NCBI GenBank assembly: GCA_029863605.1
Contig: JAOTVB010000004.1
Span: 62,001 to 126,000 of the forward strand
Direction: 5' to 3'
Length of the DNA: 64,000 nucleotides
Source: Myxococcales bacterium
Lineage (GTDB): Bacteria; Myxococcota_A; Polyangia; Polyangiales; Houyiibacteriaceae
In this document: in pieces, positions 54,405 to 63,300 of the stretch
Layout: the number at the start of each line of letters is the position of its first letter
Numbering within the stretch: the first letter of the stretch is position 1
The notes under the pieces: model-generated
Database searches by the model: none
What the model saw: the letters and a program-made list of their open reading frames with translations, nothing else
What the model was told of the DNA's origin: nothing
Translations under genes and position numbers: made by a program

Positions 54405-55184
54405 TTAGTTGGGCGGATTGGGCGGTGCGTATTCCCGCAAGAAAGCGTTGACGGCTGCCCAGTACACGTCGTTGTCTTTCCACTTTGCCCAGAGTGCCCG
54501 CGAGCCGTGCTGACCGAGCGAAGCAGGGGTGAAGAGAATCTTCTTTTCCGCGGGAACTGCCTCGAAGATCAGCTTGGCTTTTTCCCGTTCGGCTTTTGCT
54601 GAGGTGACGAACACAGGATGCTTCACGCTCCCGGCAAAGCTTTGGATGTACTTCTTGCCGTGCGTCTTTTGAAAGTACTCGCCCGGTGAGAACGCGAGCA
54701 GCGCTACTACCTCGTCTGGGTGCTCGGCCGCCAACCTGAAGACCAACGACGCCGAATAAGAGCTTCCCCAGGCGATGACGCGTCCCGCTTTCAGCCTCTC
54801 GGTTGCGTATTTCAGCGCCGCTTGCAGGTCGGCATACGCGTCGAGGTAGTTGGTGCCGGCATTCTTCTTGGCGGCCCGGCGATGGGTTTCGTTGGGGACG
54901 CCGTTCACCGCATTCCCCGAACGTTGGTCCACCGCCAGCACTTGGTACCCCCGCGCGACGAGCTTCGGAGCGATCTCTCGATACTCCCCCCGGCTCCATC
55001 CCGCTTGGTGGAACAGAAGGATCAAGGTCGAGGCCTTCCCCTTGGGCGCATAGAGATCTGCATGGGCCTGAATGCCTCCCGCGGTCGGGAAGTCGACCTC
55101 TTTGAAGACACGCTCCGCTGATGCGTCTCCGGGCCCAGACAACAAGACTGCGACGATCACGAGACTCCGGCTGGCCGCTCGCAT
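54405..55184 (-). CDS. Secreted alpha/beta hydrolase
   Basis: A 259-residue alpha/beta hydrolase with a Sec-type signal peptide (cleavage near GDASA, residue 23). The oxyanion region is LLFHQAGWSRGEYRE and the nucleophile Ser lies in GSSYSAS near residue 146; the catalytic Asp or Glu would follow in AFSPGEYFQKTHG and the His in LGQHGSRAL near 233. It resembles dienelactone hydrolase-like enzymes. The ATG has a strong ribosome-binding site GAGGAGGAAG. It lies 10 bp after the quinone oxidoreductase-like gene. Confidence 0.88.
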   Translation of the reverse strand: MRAASRSLVIVAVLLSGPGDASAERVFKEVDFPTAGGIQAHADLYAPKGKASTLILLFHQAGWSRGEYREIAPKLVARGYQVLAVDQRSGNAVNGVPNETHRRAAKKNAGTNYLDAYADLQAALKYATERLKAGRVIAWGSSYSASLVFRLAAEHPDEVVALLAFSPGEYFQKTHGKKYIQSFAGSVKHPVFVTSAKAEREKAKLIFEAVPAEKKILFTPASLGQHGSRALWAKWKDNDVYWAAVNAFLREYAPPNPPN

Positions 55185-55194
55185 GTCTTCCTCC

Positions 55195-56181
55195 TCAGTC
55201 GACCTCTAAGACGACTTTGCCGCGCGCTCGCTTGGTCTCCATGTAGCGATGCGCTTCTGCAACATCGCGCATCGGGAACGAGCGGTCGAGCACGACCCGA
55301 AGGCGACCACCGTCGATTTGTTGCCGGAGCCAGTCGAGCTGAGAGCGACGCGACTTTACGATGACCAGTTTGGCCCGCTGCTTGCGGACGAACGTGCGAG
55401 CGACGTCTTTGAAGATACGCGAGCTCGGGATGGTGTGGACGTAAGTGCCACGCGGCTTGAGCAAGTGCTTGAGCTTGTCGAAGCGGTAGTTCCCGAACAC
55501 GTCGAAGATGGCGTCGAAACGCTGTTCCAGGGTGACCAACTCGGTCTTGGTGTAGTCGACTACCTCGTCGGCGCCGAGCTCGCGGACCAGCTCGATGTTC
55601 CGGTGGCTGCATACCGCCGTCACGTTGGCGCCCAGAATTTTGGCGATCTGCACTGCGAAGACGCCTACGCCTCCAGATGCGCCGTTGATGAGCACTTCAT
55701 CGCCTCGCGCGACATGTCCGTCGTCCCGCAGCGCCTGGAGCGCAGTCTGCGCGGCGAGGGGAACGGCGGCGGCGACCCGCAAATCGATCGAGCTCGGTGC
55801 GCGACCTAGCTGATCCGCATCGACAGCTGCATATTCTGCGTACCCGCGTCCGGCGAAGTCGTTGATCATCCCATAGACGGCTTCTCCGACTGCGAGATCG
55901 GCATCGACCCCCGCTTCGACCACTTCGCCGGCGATGTCGTGGCCGATGATGAGAGGGAACCGCCGCCCAGTGGCGACTTGGAACTTCCCTTTTCGGACGA
56001 CGACGTCCTTCGGATTCACCCCTATGAACCTGGTCCGTACGAGAACCTGGTCTCGCTTCGGCACGGGCCTCGGAACGGTGGCCTCCCGCAGAACGTCGGG
56101 GCCGCCGTACTTGTCAATGACGATAGCCCGCATCTTCTCTTGCGGGTGAAGGTGCTTTCCATACTGTGGAAGCGCGCTCAT
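55195..56181 (-). CDS. Zinc-less MDR-type NADPH:quinone oxidoreductase/alcohol dehydrogenase
   Basis: A 328-residue medium-chain dehydrogenase/reductase. KYGGPDVLREATVPRPVP at the start, GVNPKDVVVRKG, GHDIAGEVVEAG and the nucleotide-binding GASGGVGVFAVQIAK near 170-184 match the quinone oxidoreductase subfamily. There is no structural zinc cysteine cluster, so it is a zinc-independent reductase of small enones or quinones. The start at 56181 overlaps the DUF1015 stop as ATGA, supporting the longer form over the Met at residue 17. Confidence 0.93.
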   Translation of the reverse strand: MSALPQYGKHLHPQEKMRAIVIDKYGGPDVLREATVPRPVPKRDQVLVRTRFIGVNPKDVVVRKGKFQVATGRRFPLIIGHDIAGEVVEAGVDADLAVGEAVYGMINDFAGRGYAEYAAVDADQLGRAPSSIDLRVAAAVPLAAQTALQALRDDGHVARGDEVLINGASGGVGVFAVQIAKILGANVTAVCSHRNIELVRELGADEVVDYTKTELVTLEQRFDAIFDVFGNYRFDKLKHLLKPRGTYVHTIPSSRIFKDVARTFVRKQRAKLVIVKSRRSQLDWLRQQIDGGRLRVVLDRSFPMRDVAEAHRYMETKRARGKVVLEVD

Positions 56182-57338
56182 CGTGACTCACCCCTTCGCG
56201 TGCGATAGAGAAATAGCCCTGAAAGGATCTTCGGTGCGAAGAACGTGCTCTTTTCAGGCATGACGATGTCGGGATCTTCGAGCCCAGCATCGGCTACGGC
56301 CATCAACTCCCCGAGGCTCACGGGGTGAAGGGCGACGGCCATGTCGTAATCGCCTCGGTCGACGACGGCCTTCATCTCGTCCAACGCCGACTCGGAGTAG
56401 TAGTCGAAGTGGTGTAAGTCCGCGATCATGTCGTGCGTCAGCCCGAGCTTTGGATAGAGCTCGCGCTCCAAGATCGCGCAGTCGAGTCGTCCGACGACGT
56501 CGTTTGGGACGTGTTGGGCGGCCAGCTCGTAGCAACCCTCTTTGGTGTAAATGCAGAAACGGTGCTTGTCCGGGGTTTGGAAGCTGTCGACCGATTGCAG
56601 AGGGAGCTCGGCCATGATGTCCGCAAACGGGCGAACCCCGTTGATGACGCGGTTGTACGCCTGGATCACCGCGTCTTCGGTCACATACGTCAGAAAGTGC
56701 GTTTGGCCGTTGAGCAGGCTCGCGTGATACCGGTGGTGACCGTCTGCAATGTAGAGCGGCTCCGTGCCAATCGCCGCTTGAATTGCGCCGCCGATTTTGC
56801 CGGCTTCGGGTACTCGCCACATCTTGTTCTCGATGCCCTCTAGCTCGCTGAAACCGCCAAAGCTGCTCTTGAACCCGTAGAGCGGCGCAGACTCTTTGGC
56901 AGCATCGAGGGCTTTGGCGATGGGGGCCCTGGTGAGCGTAAAGACCGGACCGATATGAAGGCCCGTAGCCCGCCGCATCGCAATGCGCCCTTTGACCTTG
57001 TCGTCGAAGGTTTTCTCGTGACGGATGATCTGCTTCTCCTCGTAGGGCGACACCTTGGCCGCAGCGAATACGCCGGTACGCTGCCCGCCGGGCCAGGTTT
57101 GCTCGTACACGTAGTAGGCGGGTTCGTCGTCCTCGACGAGCAGGCCCTCGGAAGCAAGCCGCTCCATCGCTCTCTTCGGCTGTTCACCGAGAATGATGTG
57201 GAAGATCGACTTCGGTTCGTTCCTCAGGAATTTTTCGAGCGGCGTTCCTGGCTTGATCACGTCGTAGGGTGGGGACGTGATCTTTGACGCCTGGGCGGGG
57301 TCAGGGCGGAGTCCGGTGAGTCCGATCGTGGCGACCAT
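56178..57338 (-). CDS. DUF1015 family protein
   Basis: A 386-residue protein. Family motifs are SPPYDVI at about residues 21-27, YVYEQTW, LYIADGHHRYHAS near 197-209 and EKSTFFAPKI near the C-terminus. DUF1015 proteins are widespread but uncharacterised; the conserved ADGHHR is a likely catalytic or ligand-binding site. The ATG has the ribosome-binding site GAGGAGC. The gene starts 73 bp after the PEP-utilising enzyme ends and overlaps the quinone oxidoreductase-like gene by 4 bp. Confidence 0.93.
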   Translation of the reverse strand: MVATIGLTGLRPDPAQASKITSPPYDVIKPGTPLEKFLRNEPKSIFHIILGEQPKRAMERLASEGLLVEDDEPAYYVYEQTWPGGQRTGVFAAAKVSPYEEKQIIRHEKTFDDKVKGRIAMRRATGLHIGPVFTLTRAPIAKALDAAKESAPLYGFKSSFGGFSELEGIENKMWRVPEAGKIGGAIQAAIGTEPLYIADGHHRYHASLLNGQTHFLTYVTEDAVIQAYNRVINGVRPFADIMAELPLQSVDSFQTPDKHRFCIYTKEGCYELAAQHVPNDVVGRLDCAILERELYPKLGLTHDMIADLHHFDYYSESALDEMKAVVDRGDYDMAVALHPVSLGELMAVADAGLEDPDIVMPEKSTFFAPKILSGLFLYRTRRGESR

Positions 57339-57411
57339 GCTGAGCTCCTCGTAGCGACTCGCGATCGCATATCACTTGGAGAAGTCAAGAGCCTGAGGGG
57401 GTGCGATGCGC

Positions 57412-59793
57412 CTATTCGGGCTCCGCGAGTGCGAGGGTGCCGCGATCGCCATCAAGGACGACTTCGTCGCCGGTCCGAAACCGAGACGTGGCGACCCTGA
57501 GATTGACGACGGCTGGAAGACCGTATTCTCGTGCCACGACCGCCCCGTGAGAGACCGCGCTCCCGACGTCGGTGGCTAAGCCCGCGATGAGGCTGAAATA
57601 TGGTGTCCACCCCACGTCGGTGATCGGCACGATGAGGATTTCCCCTGCTTCGAGCGAAGCGGCCTGTTCGAGTGTTTCGACGACGCGAGCCCGCCCCCTC
57701 ACAACGCCACGACTCACGGGTTTGCCGACCAACATGCCGTCTTCGTTCGTGATGTGCGCGAGCTTCAAGGGCTCAGGGCGGTCGGTGAAAACTTGCGGAA
57801 AGTGAAGCGGCATTTGGTAGTCGATCACCTTGCGACGTGCGATTGCGATCTCCGTCAGCGCGCGTCGGCCGTGCACGAGCTGGCCAAGCTCCTCGTGCGT
57901 CAAGAAGAAGACGGCATCTTCGTCGGGAAGCAAGCCCTCCCGCGCCATGTGTGAGCCGAGCGCGCGGTACGCATGCTTGAAATGGGTGGTTACTGCGACC
58001 AGACCTGACTTCGTATGCTCGCGACAACGAACCGCGCCATGGGCCAAAGGCCTCATTCGCTCGAGGATCGGATGCTTGCCCGAGGGGCCGACGGCCGTGT
58101 CGGTTTGGGAGACGGTCCGTGCCGGCGTCGTCCGGTTGAGCCTGGCTCGAAGACCCGACTGTAGCGAGATGATCACCGGGGTAGGATCGACTGCCCACTC
58201 AATTTGTCGGAGCTCGAGCTCGCGCACCGCGCGATGGCCGTGGCGCTCGATGTAACGTGCGAATTCTGCGCCGGCCTCCCCGGAATCCTGCGATTGCAAC
58301 CATGCGCCCGCACTGGCGAGATCCGCGTTGGCGAATCGAGTCGTTGCGTGAGGATGCTGTAAAAGGCGGTCGAGTACGCGTTCGGCCCCAGCTGCGATGT
58401 CCGCGCTCTCGACATTGGTGGCACCCGCGAGCATGCGGGCGACTTCGGCGTGGTGAGCTGCGGTCGGCTCCTCACCTTTGGCGACGATGCCGAGCAGAAT
58501 CGGGCTGAGCGCTCCCGAAGAGGCGGAGGACATAAGGTGTAGCTCGTATGCCTCCCAAACCGCCGGGAGTGATTCGTCGATCGCGTGATAGTACTCACGC
58601 GCGTTCTTGGCGGTTGGAAGCGAGAGGCTCGCCTTCAATGCGTCGAGCGCCTTTCCATACCGGCGGGCCGAAAGCAGGACGCCGAAGTATCGCACACCGT
58701 TGGCCGCCCGTCGGATCGCGGATGCCGGTTTGGGCTCGTCGAGCTCTTCGATGTCTCGGCCGCAAAGGGCAAGGCACATCTGGGTCTTGGTGGACCCCGC
58801 GACGTCTGCCGCCAGCGCCGCCATCGTTTTGAGGTTGAGAAACAGATGGCCGAAGAACATCGCCACGTAGCGCATCTCGTCGCCCTCGGGCACGTCCGAG
58901 CCGATTCGCCGGTACCAACGCTGCATTCCGATGTCGATGCCACGGCCCGTGACCGAGTACGTCAGCGGAGTGACGGCGCCGGGCATCATCTCCCCGATGT
59001 TGGCCCACGTGTACACGGCGTCGGTGGCGGGAGTGGTGTCGAGCTCGTTCGGATCCGCGGGGAGCCGGGTGATGGGCCGTGCTTGAAGCCAGTAAAGCTT
59101 GCCGTCCTGGTCGATCGCCCACTCCATGTCGAGCGGTGCCCCGTATCGCGCCTCTGCTTGAAGCGCCTCCTCTAGCAGTGTCTCGATTGCGTCGTCGGTC
59201 AACGTCGGCTCAACGCCCTGCAGCTCTTGGTCGACCACGCGGCCGCCTTTCGAAAGCAACCAGTGATCAGGCGTTGCGTGCCCGCTGACGAGCGATTCGC
59301 CAAGCCCCGATACCGCGTCGATGACGACTTGGTCGCGCCGAGCGTTCACGGGGTTGACGGTGAAGAGCACTCCGGCGACGCGCGCATCGACCATCTTTTG
59401 GACGACGACATTCATCGAAACCGGGGTTTGGCCCGCCCTTTCATCGCGATAGGCGACGGCTCTCATCCCTTCTGCCGAGCGAAGGCAGTCCGCGATGGCA
59501 GCTCGAAGCGCTTCCTGGCCTTCGACGTTCAGCACCGTTTCGTACTGGCCCGCGAAGGAAGCCTCGATCGAGTCTTCCCCGGAGGCCGAGGATCGAACCG
59601 CGACCTTGCCTCCGCTGAGTCGCTCGTAGTGAGCGTCGAGGTCCTCGGGAAGCGATTCGGACGATGCGCCGACGACCACGAACCCCTCTGGCACGTCGAA
59701 GCCGTCCCGAAGCAGCCGTGCGAGCCCTTCCGCCTTTCCGCCAACCGCCTGGTCGGCGATCTCCTGGAGCGGGATGCAGATCGGGGAAATCAT
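57412..59793 (-). CDS. PEP synthase-like / rifampin phosphotransferase-like enzyme
   Basis: A 793-residue three-domain protein. The N-terminal pyruvate/PEP-binding (ATP-grasp) domain shows GGKAEGLARLL at 18-28, VAVRSSASGEDS near 69-80, AGQYETVLN, and DMEWAIDQDGKLYWLQARPIT near 240-260. A long middle helical domain follows. The C-terminal PEP-utilising swivelling domain carries the phospho-accepting His in SAVSHGAVVAREYGLPAVV. The start at ATG 59793 overlaps the stop of the LLM gene (ATGA). It could phosphorylate a small molecule or pyruvate; resemblance to rifampin phosphotransferase means drug modification is only one possibility. Confidence 0.9.
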   Translation of the reverse strand: MISPICIPLQEIADQAVGGKAEGLARLLRDGFDVPEGFVVVGASSESLPEDLDAHYERLSGGKVAVRSSASGEDSIEASFAGQYETVLNVEGQEALRAAIADCLRSAEGMRAVAYRDERAGQTPVSMNVVVQKMVDARVAGVLFTVNPVNARRDQVVIDAVSGLGESLVSGHATPDHWLLSKGGRVVDQELQGVEPTLTDDAIETLLEEALQAEARYGAPLDMEWAIDQDGKLYWLQARPITRLPADPNELDTTPATDAVYTWANIGEMMPGAVTPLTYSVTGRGIDIGMQRWYRRIGSDVPEGDEMRYVAMFFGHLFLNLKTMAALAADVAGSTKTQMCLALCGRDIEELDEPKPASAIRRAANGVRYFGVLLSARRYGKALDALKASLSLPTAKNAREYYHAIDESLPAVWEAYELHLMSSASSGALSPILLGIVAKGEEPTAAHHAEVARMLAGATNVESADIAAGAERVLDRLLQHPHATTRFANADLASAGAWLQSQDSGEAGAEFARYIERHGHRAVRELELRQIEWAVDPTPVIISLQSGLRARLNRTTPARTVSQTDTAVGPSGKHPILERMRPLAHGAVRCREHTKSGLVAVTTHFKHAYRALGSHMAREGLLPDEDAVFFLTHEELGQLVHGRRALTEIAIARRKVIDYQMPLHFPQVFTDRPEPLKLAHITNEDGMLVGKPVSRGVVRGRARVVETLEQAASLEAGEILIVPITDVGWTPYFSLIAGLATDVGSAVSHGAVVAREYGLPAVVNLRVATSRFRTGDEVVLDGDRGTLALAEPE

Positions 59794-60812
59794 ACGTCGG
59801 AGGAACCGGCGCGAAGCTCGCCGATGATCTCGGCCGCGCATTCGGAGGCGATCGGGAACGGCGACGCGAACGCCAGTCGGGAAGCGAGTGCGCCATATCG
59901 CCGGCGCAACATCTCCGCCACCTCTCTCGGCGTGCCCACCGTCGCGATCTTACCCAACAGATCGCCGTCGATCTTGGCTGCCATCTCGTGCCAACGGCCC
60001 TCTTTGGTCATCTGCCTCAGCTCGGGTTGAAGCTCGGATCGACCTTCGCATTCCAGCACGCTGCGATAGGCGGGAGTGGACGCGTAAAACGCGATTTGAT
60101 TTCTCGCCATCGTGAGCGCGCTCTCTCGCTCGACATCGTTTCGACCCGTCACGATGATGACCTGAGCGCAAAGCGCGAAGTCAGCGAGCTTTCGGCCGGA
60201 CGTCTCCAGCCCACGCTTGAGCGAGGGCATCATGACTTCCTCGAGTGAACGCTCCGTGTGAAACGGATGGAGAAGCATGCCGTCGGCCACTTCGCCAGCC
60301 GCTTCGGTCATCTTCGGCCCAACGCCTCCGAGGTAGATCGGCGGAGGCCCGCCCTTCGCAGGCCCTGGGTTGAAGATCGGCGGCATCAGGGTGTGTGTGT
60401 AGAACTCGCCTCGGAAGTCGAGTTTCTCGTTCTCGTTCCAACATGCCCAAATCGCGCGCAGCGCTCGAACGAACTCTTTCATCCGGGTTACCGGTTTCGA
60501 CCACGGCATGCCGTAGCGCGCTTCGATGTGCGGCTTGATTTGAGAGCCGAGCCCGAGCCAGAACCGCCCACCCGAAAAGTGCTGAAGATCGTGTGCGAGG
60601 TTGGCTACCGTCATCGGCGTTCTCGCGAACGCAATCGCGAGCCCGGTCCCGATTTCGAGGTTCGAATGTTCCGCGGCCAGCGCGAGTCTCATGAATGGCT
60701 CGTGCGGCCCCTCGAAGGTGAAGCACCCGTCGAAACCAGTATCCTCCAGCTCGCGGGCCCGAGTAGCCACCTGAGCCATGTCGGTGGCGAGCAGTCCAGC
60801 GTCGATCTTCAT
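59790..60812 (-). CDS. LLM-class (F420-dependent) oxidoreductase
   Basis: A 340-residue luciferase-like TIM-barrel enzyme. Recognised blocks are DAGLLATDMAQVATRARELE, FTFEGPHEPFMRLALAAEHS, IGTGLAIAFARTP and GGRFWLGLGSQIKPHI around residues 80-96, then PPPIYLGGVGPKMTEAAGEV. The pattern matches the F420-dependent members related to TIGR03617. Its stop overlaps the start of the PEP-utilising enzyme by 4 bp. The start is at ATG 60812, divergent from the second LLM gene. Confidence 0.92.
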   Translation of the reverse strand: MKIDAGLLATDMAQVATRARELEDTGFDGCFTFEGPHEPFMRLALAAEHSNLEIGTGLAIAFARTPMTVANLAHDLQHFSGGRFWLGLGSQIKPHIEARYGMPWSKPVTRMKEFVRALRAIWACWNENEKLDFRGEFYTHTLMPPIFNPGPAKGGPPPIYLGGVGPKMTEAAGEVADGMLLHPFHTERSLEEVMMPSLKRGLETSGRKLADFALCAQVIIVTGRNDVERESALTMARNQIAFYASTPAYRSVLECEGRSELQPELRQMTKEGRWHEMAAKIDGDLLGKIATVGTPREVAEMLRRRYGALASRLAFASPFPIASECAAEIIGELRAGSSDV

Positions 60813-60948
60813 CCGGTTTGCTCCGCGAAAGAGAGGCTCCTGTCACGGATGACGGCCGACTGTCAAGCAGCGCTTCGGGCGTTGTTGCAGCACGCCCAGG
60901 CCTTGTGTGCAGCCCCCGATCGTTCTAACTCCTCCCTCGGAGGTTTTG

Positions 60949-61950
60949 ATGACCGAACGCACTGGGCTGCTTGCCTTCTGGAAGAACTACGACCGTCAGC
61001 TGTATCTCAAGGCTGCGATCTTGGCCGATGAGCTCGGATACGACTCGTTTTGGATCCCGGAGGCCTGGGGACACGAGATCTTCTCGCTCCTCACCGAAAT
61101 GGCCGTGCACACCAAGCAGATCAAGCTCGGCACTGGTATCGTGAACGTCTTCAGCCGCTCGCCCGGGCTCATCGCGATGAACGCAGCGACCGTCGACGAG
61201 ATCAGCGGGGGCCGGTTGATCCTCGGGATCGGCACGAGCGGCAAGCGCGTCATCGAGGGTTTTCATGGTCGCGCTTTCACGAAGCCTCTCACCCAAGTGC
61301 GAGACGTCATTCGCGTGACCCGAACGCTCCTGAGCGGCAAGCGATTGAACGAGAGCGACGCGAAACTGTACGACTATCGTCCGTTCGACCTCGCGATGAA
61401 GCCCGTCCGAGCCGATATCCCGATTTACGTCGCAGCGCTCAAGCAAAAGTCGATCACGTCGATCGGAGAGATGGGGGACGGATGGATCCCCACGTTCTGG
61501 CCGTACACGGAGCTGAAGCGCGGCCACGCCTGGATCGCCGAAGGGGCCGCCAAGGCTGGACGCGACCCGGCCGAGATCGCCACGGCACCATTCACCACCG
61601 TCATCCCTCTCGGCGAGGCGGGAATCAAAGAGTCGCGCCAGATCATCTCATTCTACATCGGGGGGATGGGCGACTACTATAAAGAGCTCTTGAGCGGCTT
61701 CGGGTATGCCGACGAATGCAGGCGCGTCGAAGAGCTCTATCGCGACAAGGCCACCCGGTCGCAAGCGGCGGATGCGGTCAGCGACGCCATGATCGAGGCC
61801 TTGACGATCGCGGGCGACCCACAGGACTGCATCTCCGAGCTACGCCGCCGACGGGAGTACGGGATCACCTTTCCGATCGTGAATTTGCCGTCAAATCTCC
61901 CCTGGGAAATGCTCGAGATGTTCATCCGTACGATGGCCCCTGCGCGTTAG
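60949..61950 (+). CDS. LLM-class (F420-dependent) oxidoreductase
   Basis: A 333-residue luciferase-like oxidoreductase, different from the neighbour at 59790. [60 protein letters not shown] and [14 protein letters not shown] are typical. The start ATG 60949 is preceded by TCGGAGG. Both LLM genes and the nitroreductase-like gene at 11246 point to deazaflavin chemistry in this organism. Divergent from the first LLM gene with 136 bp between. Confidence 0.93.
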   Translation: MTERTGLLAFWKNYDRQLYLKAAILADELGYDSFWIPEAWGHEIFSLLTEMAVHTKQIKLGTGIVNVFSRSPGLIAMNAATVDEISGGRLILGIGTSGKRVIEGFHGRAFTKPLTQVRDVIRVTRTLLSGKRLNESDAKLYDYRPFDLAMKPVRADIPIYVAALKQKSITSIGEMGDGWIPTFWPYTELKRGHAWIAEGAAKAGRDPAEIATAPFTTVIPLGEAGIKESRQIISFYIGGMGDYYKELLSGFGYADECRRVEELYRDKATRSQAADAVSDAMIEALTIAGDPQDCISELRRRREYGITFPIVNLPSNLPWEMLEMFIRTMAPAR

Positions 61951-62006
61951 AGAGATTTTTTGCCCTGCCGTGTGGTCTGTTACCCTGTGACTGGGGGGAT
62001 GGGCGC

Positions 62007-63296
62007 ATGCGCTTGCTTCATTGGATTGGCTGCACCGTTGGCGCGCTGGTGTGGATCGTGGTTTCAGGCTGCGATGTGTACGACTCTCGGCTGATCGAGG
62101 ACAGCGTCGCTGGCCCCCCACCGAGGCCGCCAGCCGCAACCAGCTCACCGGATGACGCCGAAACCTTGGTGTTCGCGCTGAAAGACGTCTACATCGAGCA
62201 GTCCGCCGAGAACGCGGCACGCATCGGCATCGACCTCGACTCAGTCGTGACCACGGGCCAAGACGATGCGTCCTGCCAACCGCGCAACGTCGATGGGGAG
62301 GTGGTCGGTAAGGCAGTCGTCGACGGGAACAAAGGGATCGACAACTCTCTCGGGACGAACCTTCTTCCCACCGTAGGCGCAGTGCTCCCGTGCCTTCAGG
62401 ACAACCTCGCGCTGACGCAGGGTCGCGGGATTGGGACTATCGTCCTGTGGGTTCGCGGGTGGAATGGGCAACCCGACGACGCCAGCGTCTCGGCGATGCT
62501 GACCACCGCGGTCGACGGAACCACCGAAGATCCTTCCGAGGTCGGATATGGACGCAACAGTGACGTCGATCTGGTCTACACGCGCGGAGCCCAGACCGAA
62601 AATGCACCGGATCCGGGATGGGATGCCGAGGACTGGTGGTACCTCGACCCCGAGGACTTCGACGAAGACGAGACCGGTGAGCCGAGCATCGAGCTTCCCA
62701 ACGTGGCGCAGACCGACGCCTACGTGGCCTTTGGACGTCTCGTCTTGCCGCTTCCGCCTGACAGTGGGTTCAAGTTGATTGCCGGCGATGGGAGCCTACC
62801 AAGCGATGGATCGATGAACGTCGTCGTGAACGGGGGCTTCATGATGGGCGACCTCACCGAAGACCTCAAAGGATTGGAGCACGGGCTCTTCACCGGACGC
62901 TTCACAATCGAGAAGCTCGGTGAGGCGACACCCAACATCGGCGTCTGCGCGATCAACGCGACCGTCATCGAAAGCCTTTTCGGCCAGTATGCCGACATCC
63001 AGTCGTCGCCCGAAATGGACGGGACAGGCGCGGAGTGTGATGCATTCAGCCTGGGCGTGACCTTCAGTGGTGTGGCAGGCCGCATCGCCGGTCTGGCGCC
63101 TGCCTCGCGTCCGACGCTAGAGCCGTGTGCCGACGGATTCGACGTGCCGCCGGATCGATGCTGTCCGAGTCAGTGGCTCGAAGGAAGGACGCGGGAGGAC
63201 ACCTGCGATACACCCGAAAAGACGTTGAAAGCCGACGCTTTCGACCGCTTGCCGAATGCCGTGCAAGTCCCCGTCCCCGCGCCCGACTTTCTCTAG
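62007..63296 (+). CDS. Secreted lipoprotein of unknown function
   Basis: A 429-residue lipoprotein (VSGC, Cys22) from the ATG at 62007. A Pro-rich spacer (PPPRPPAATSSP) follows, then a beta-rich, very acidic mature chain (EDWWYLDPEDFDEDETGEP) and a short Cys cluster (CADGFDVPPDRCCPSQW) near the C-terminus. There are no haem motifs and no Gly linker. No family recognised; it resembles other uncharacterised myxobacterial surface lipoproteins. It lies 56 bp downstream of the LLM gene and converges with the DAHP synthase gene. Confidence 0.7.
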   Translation: MRLLHWIGCTVGALVWIVVSGCDVYDSRLIEDSVAGPPPRPPAATSSPDDAETLVFALKDVYIEQSAENAARIGIDLDSVVTTGQDDASCQPRNVDGEVVGKAVVDGNKGIDNSLGTNLLPTVGAVLPCLQDNLALTQGRGIGTIVLWVRGWNGQPDDASVSAMLTTAVDGTTEDPSEVGYGRNSDVDLVYTRGAQTENAPDPGWDAEDWWYLDPEDFDEDETGEPSIELPNVAQTDAYVAFGRLVLPLPPDSGFKLIAGDGSLPSDGSMNVVVNGGFMMGDLTEDLKGLEHGLFTGRFTIEKLGEATPNIGVCAINATVIESLFGQYADIQSSPEMDGTGAECDAFSLGVTFSGVAGRIAGLAPASRPTLEPCADGFDVPPDRCCPSQWLEGRTREDTCDTPEKTLKADAFDRLPNAVQVPVPAPDFL

Positions 63297-63300
63297 CGCT

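Noticed and set aside
54361-54999. Extension of the ATP-grasp-like frame
   Set aside because: It overlaps the hydrolase gene at 54405-55184 with its signal peptide and Ser motif; GTG 54360 is a better start.
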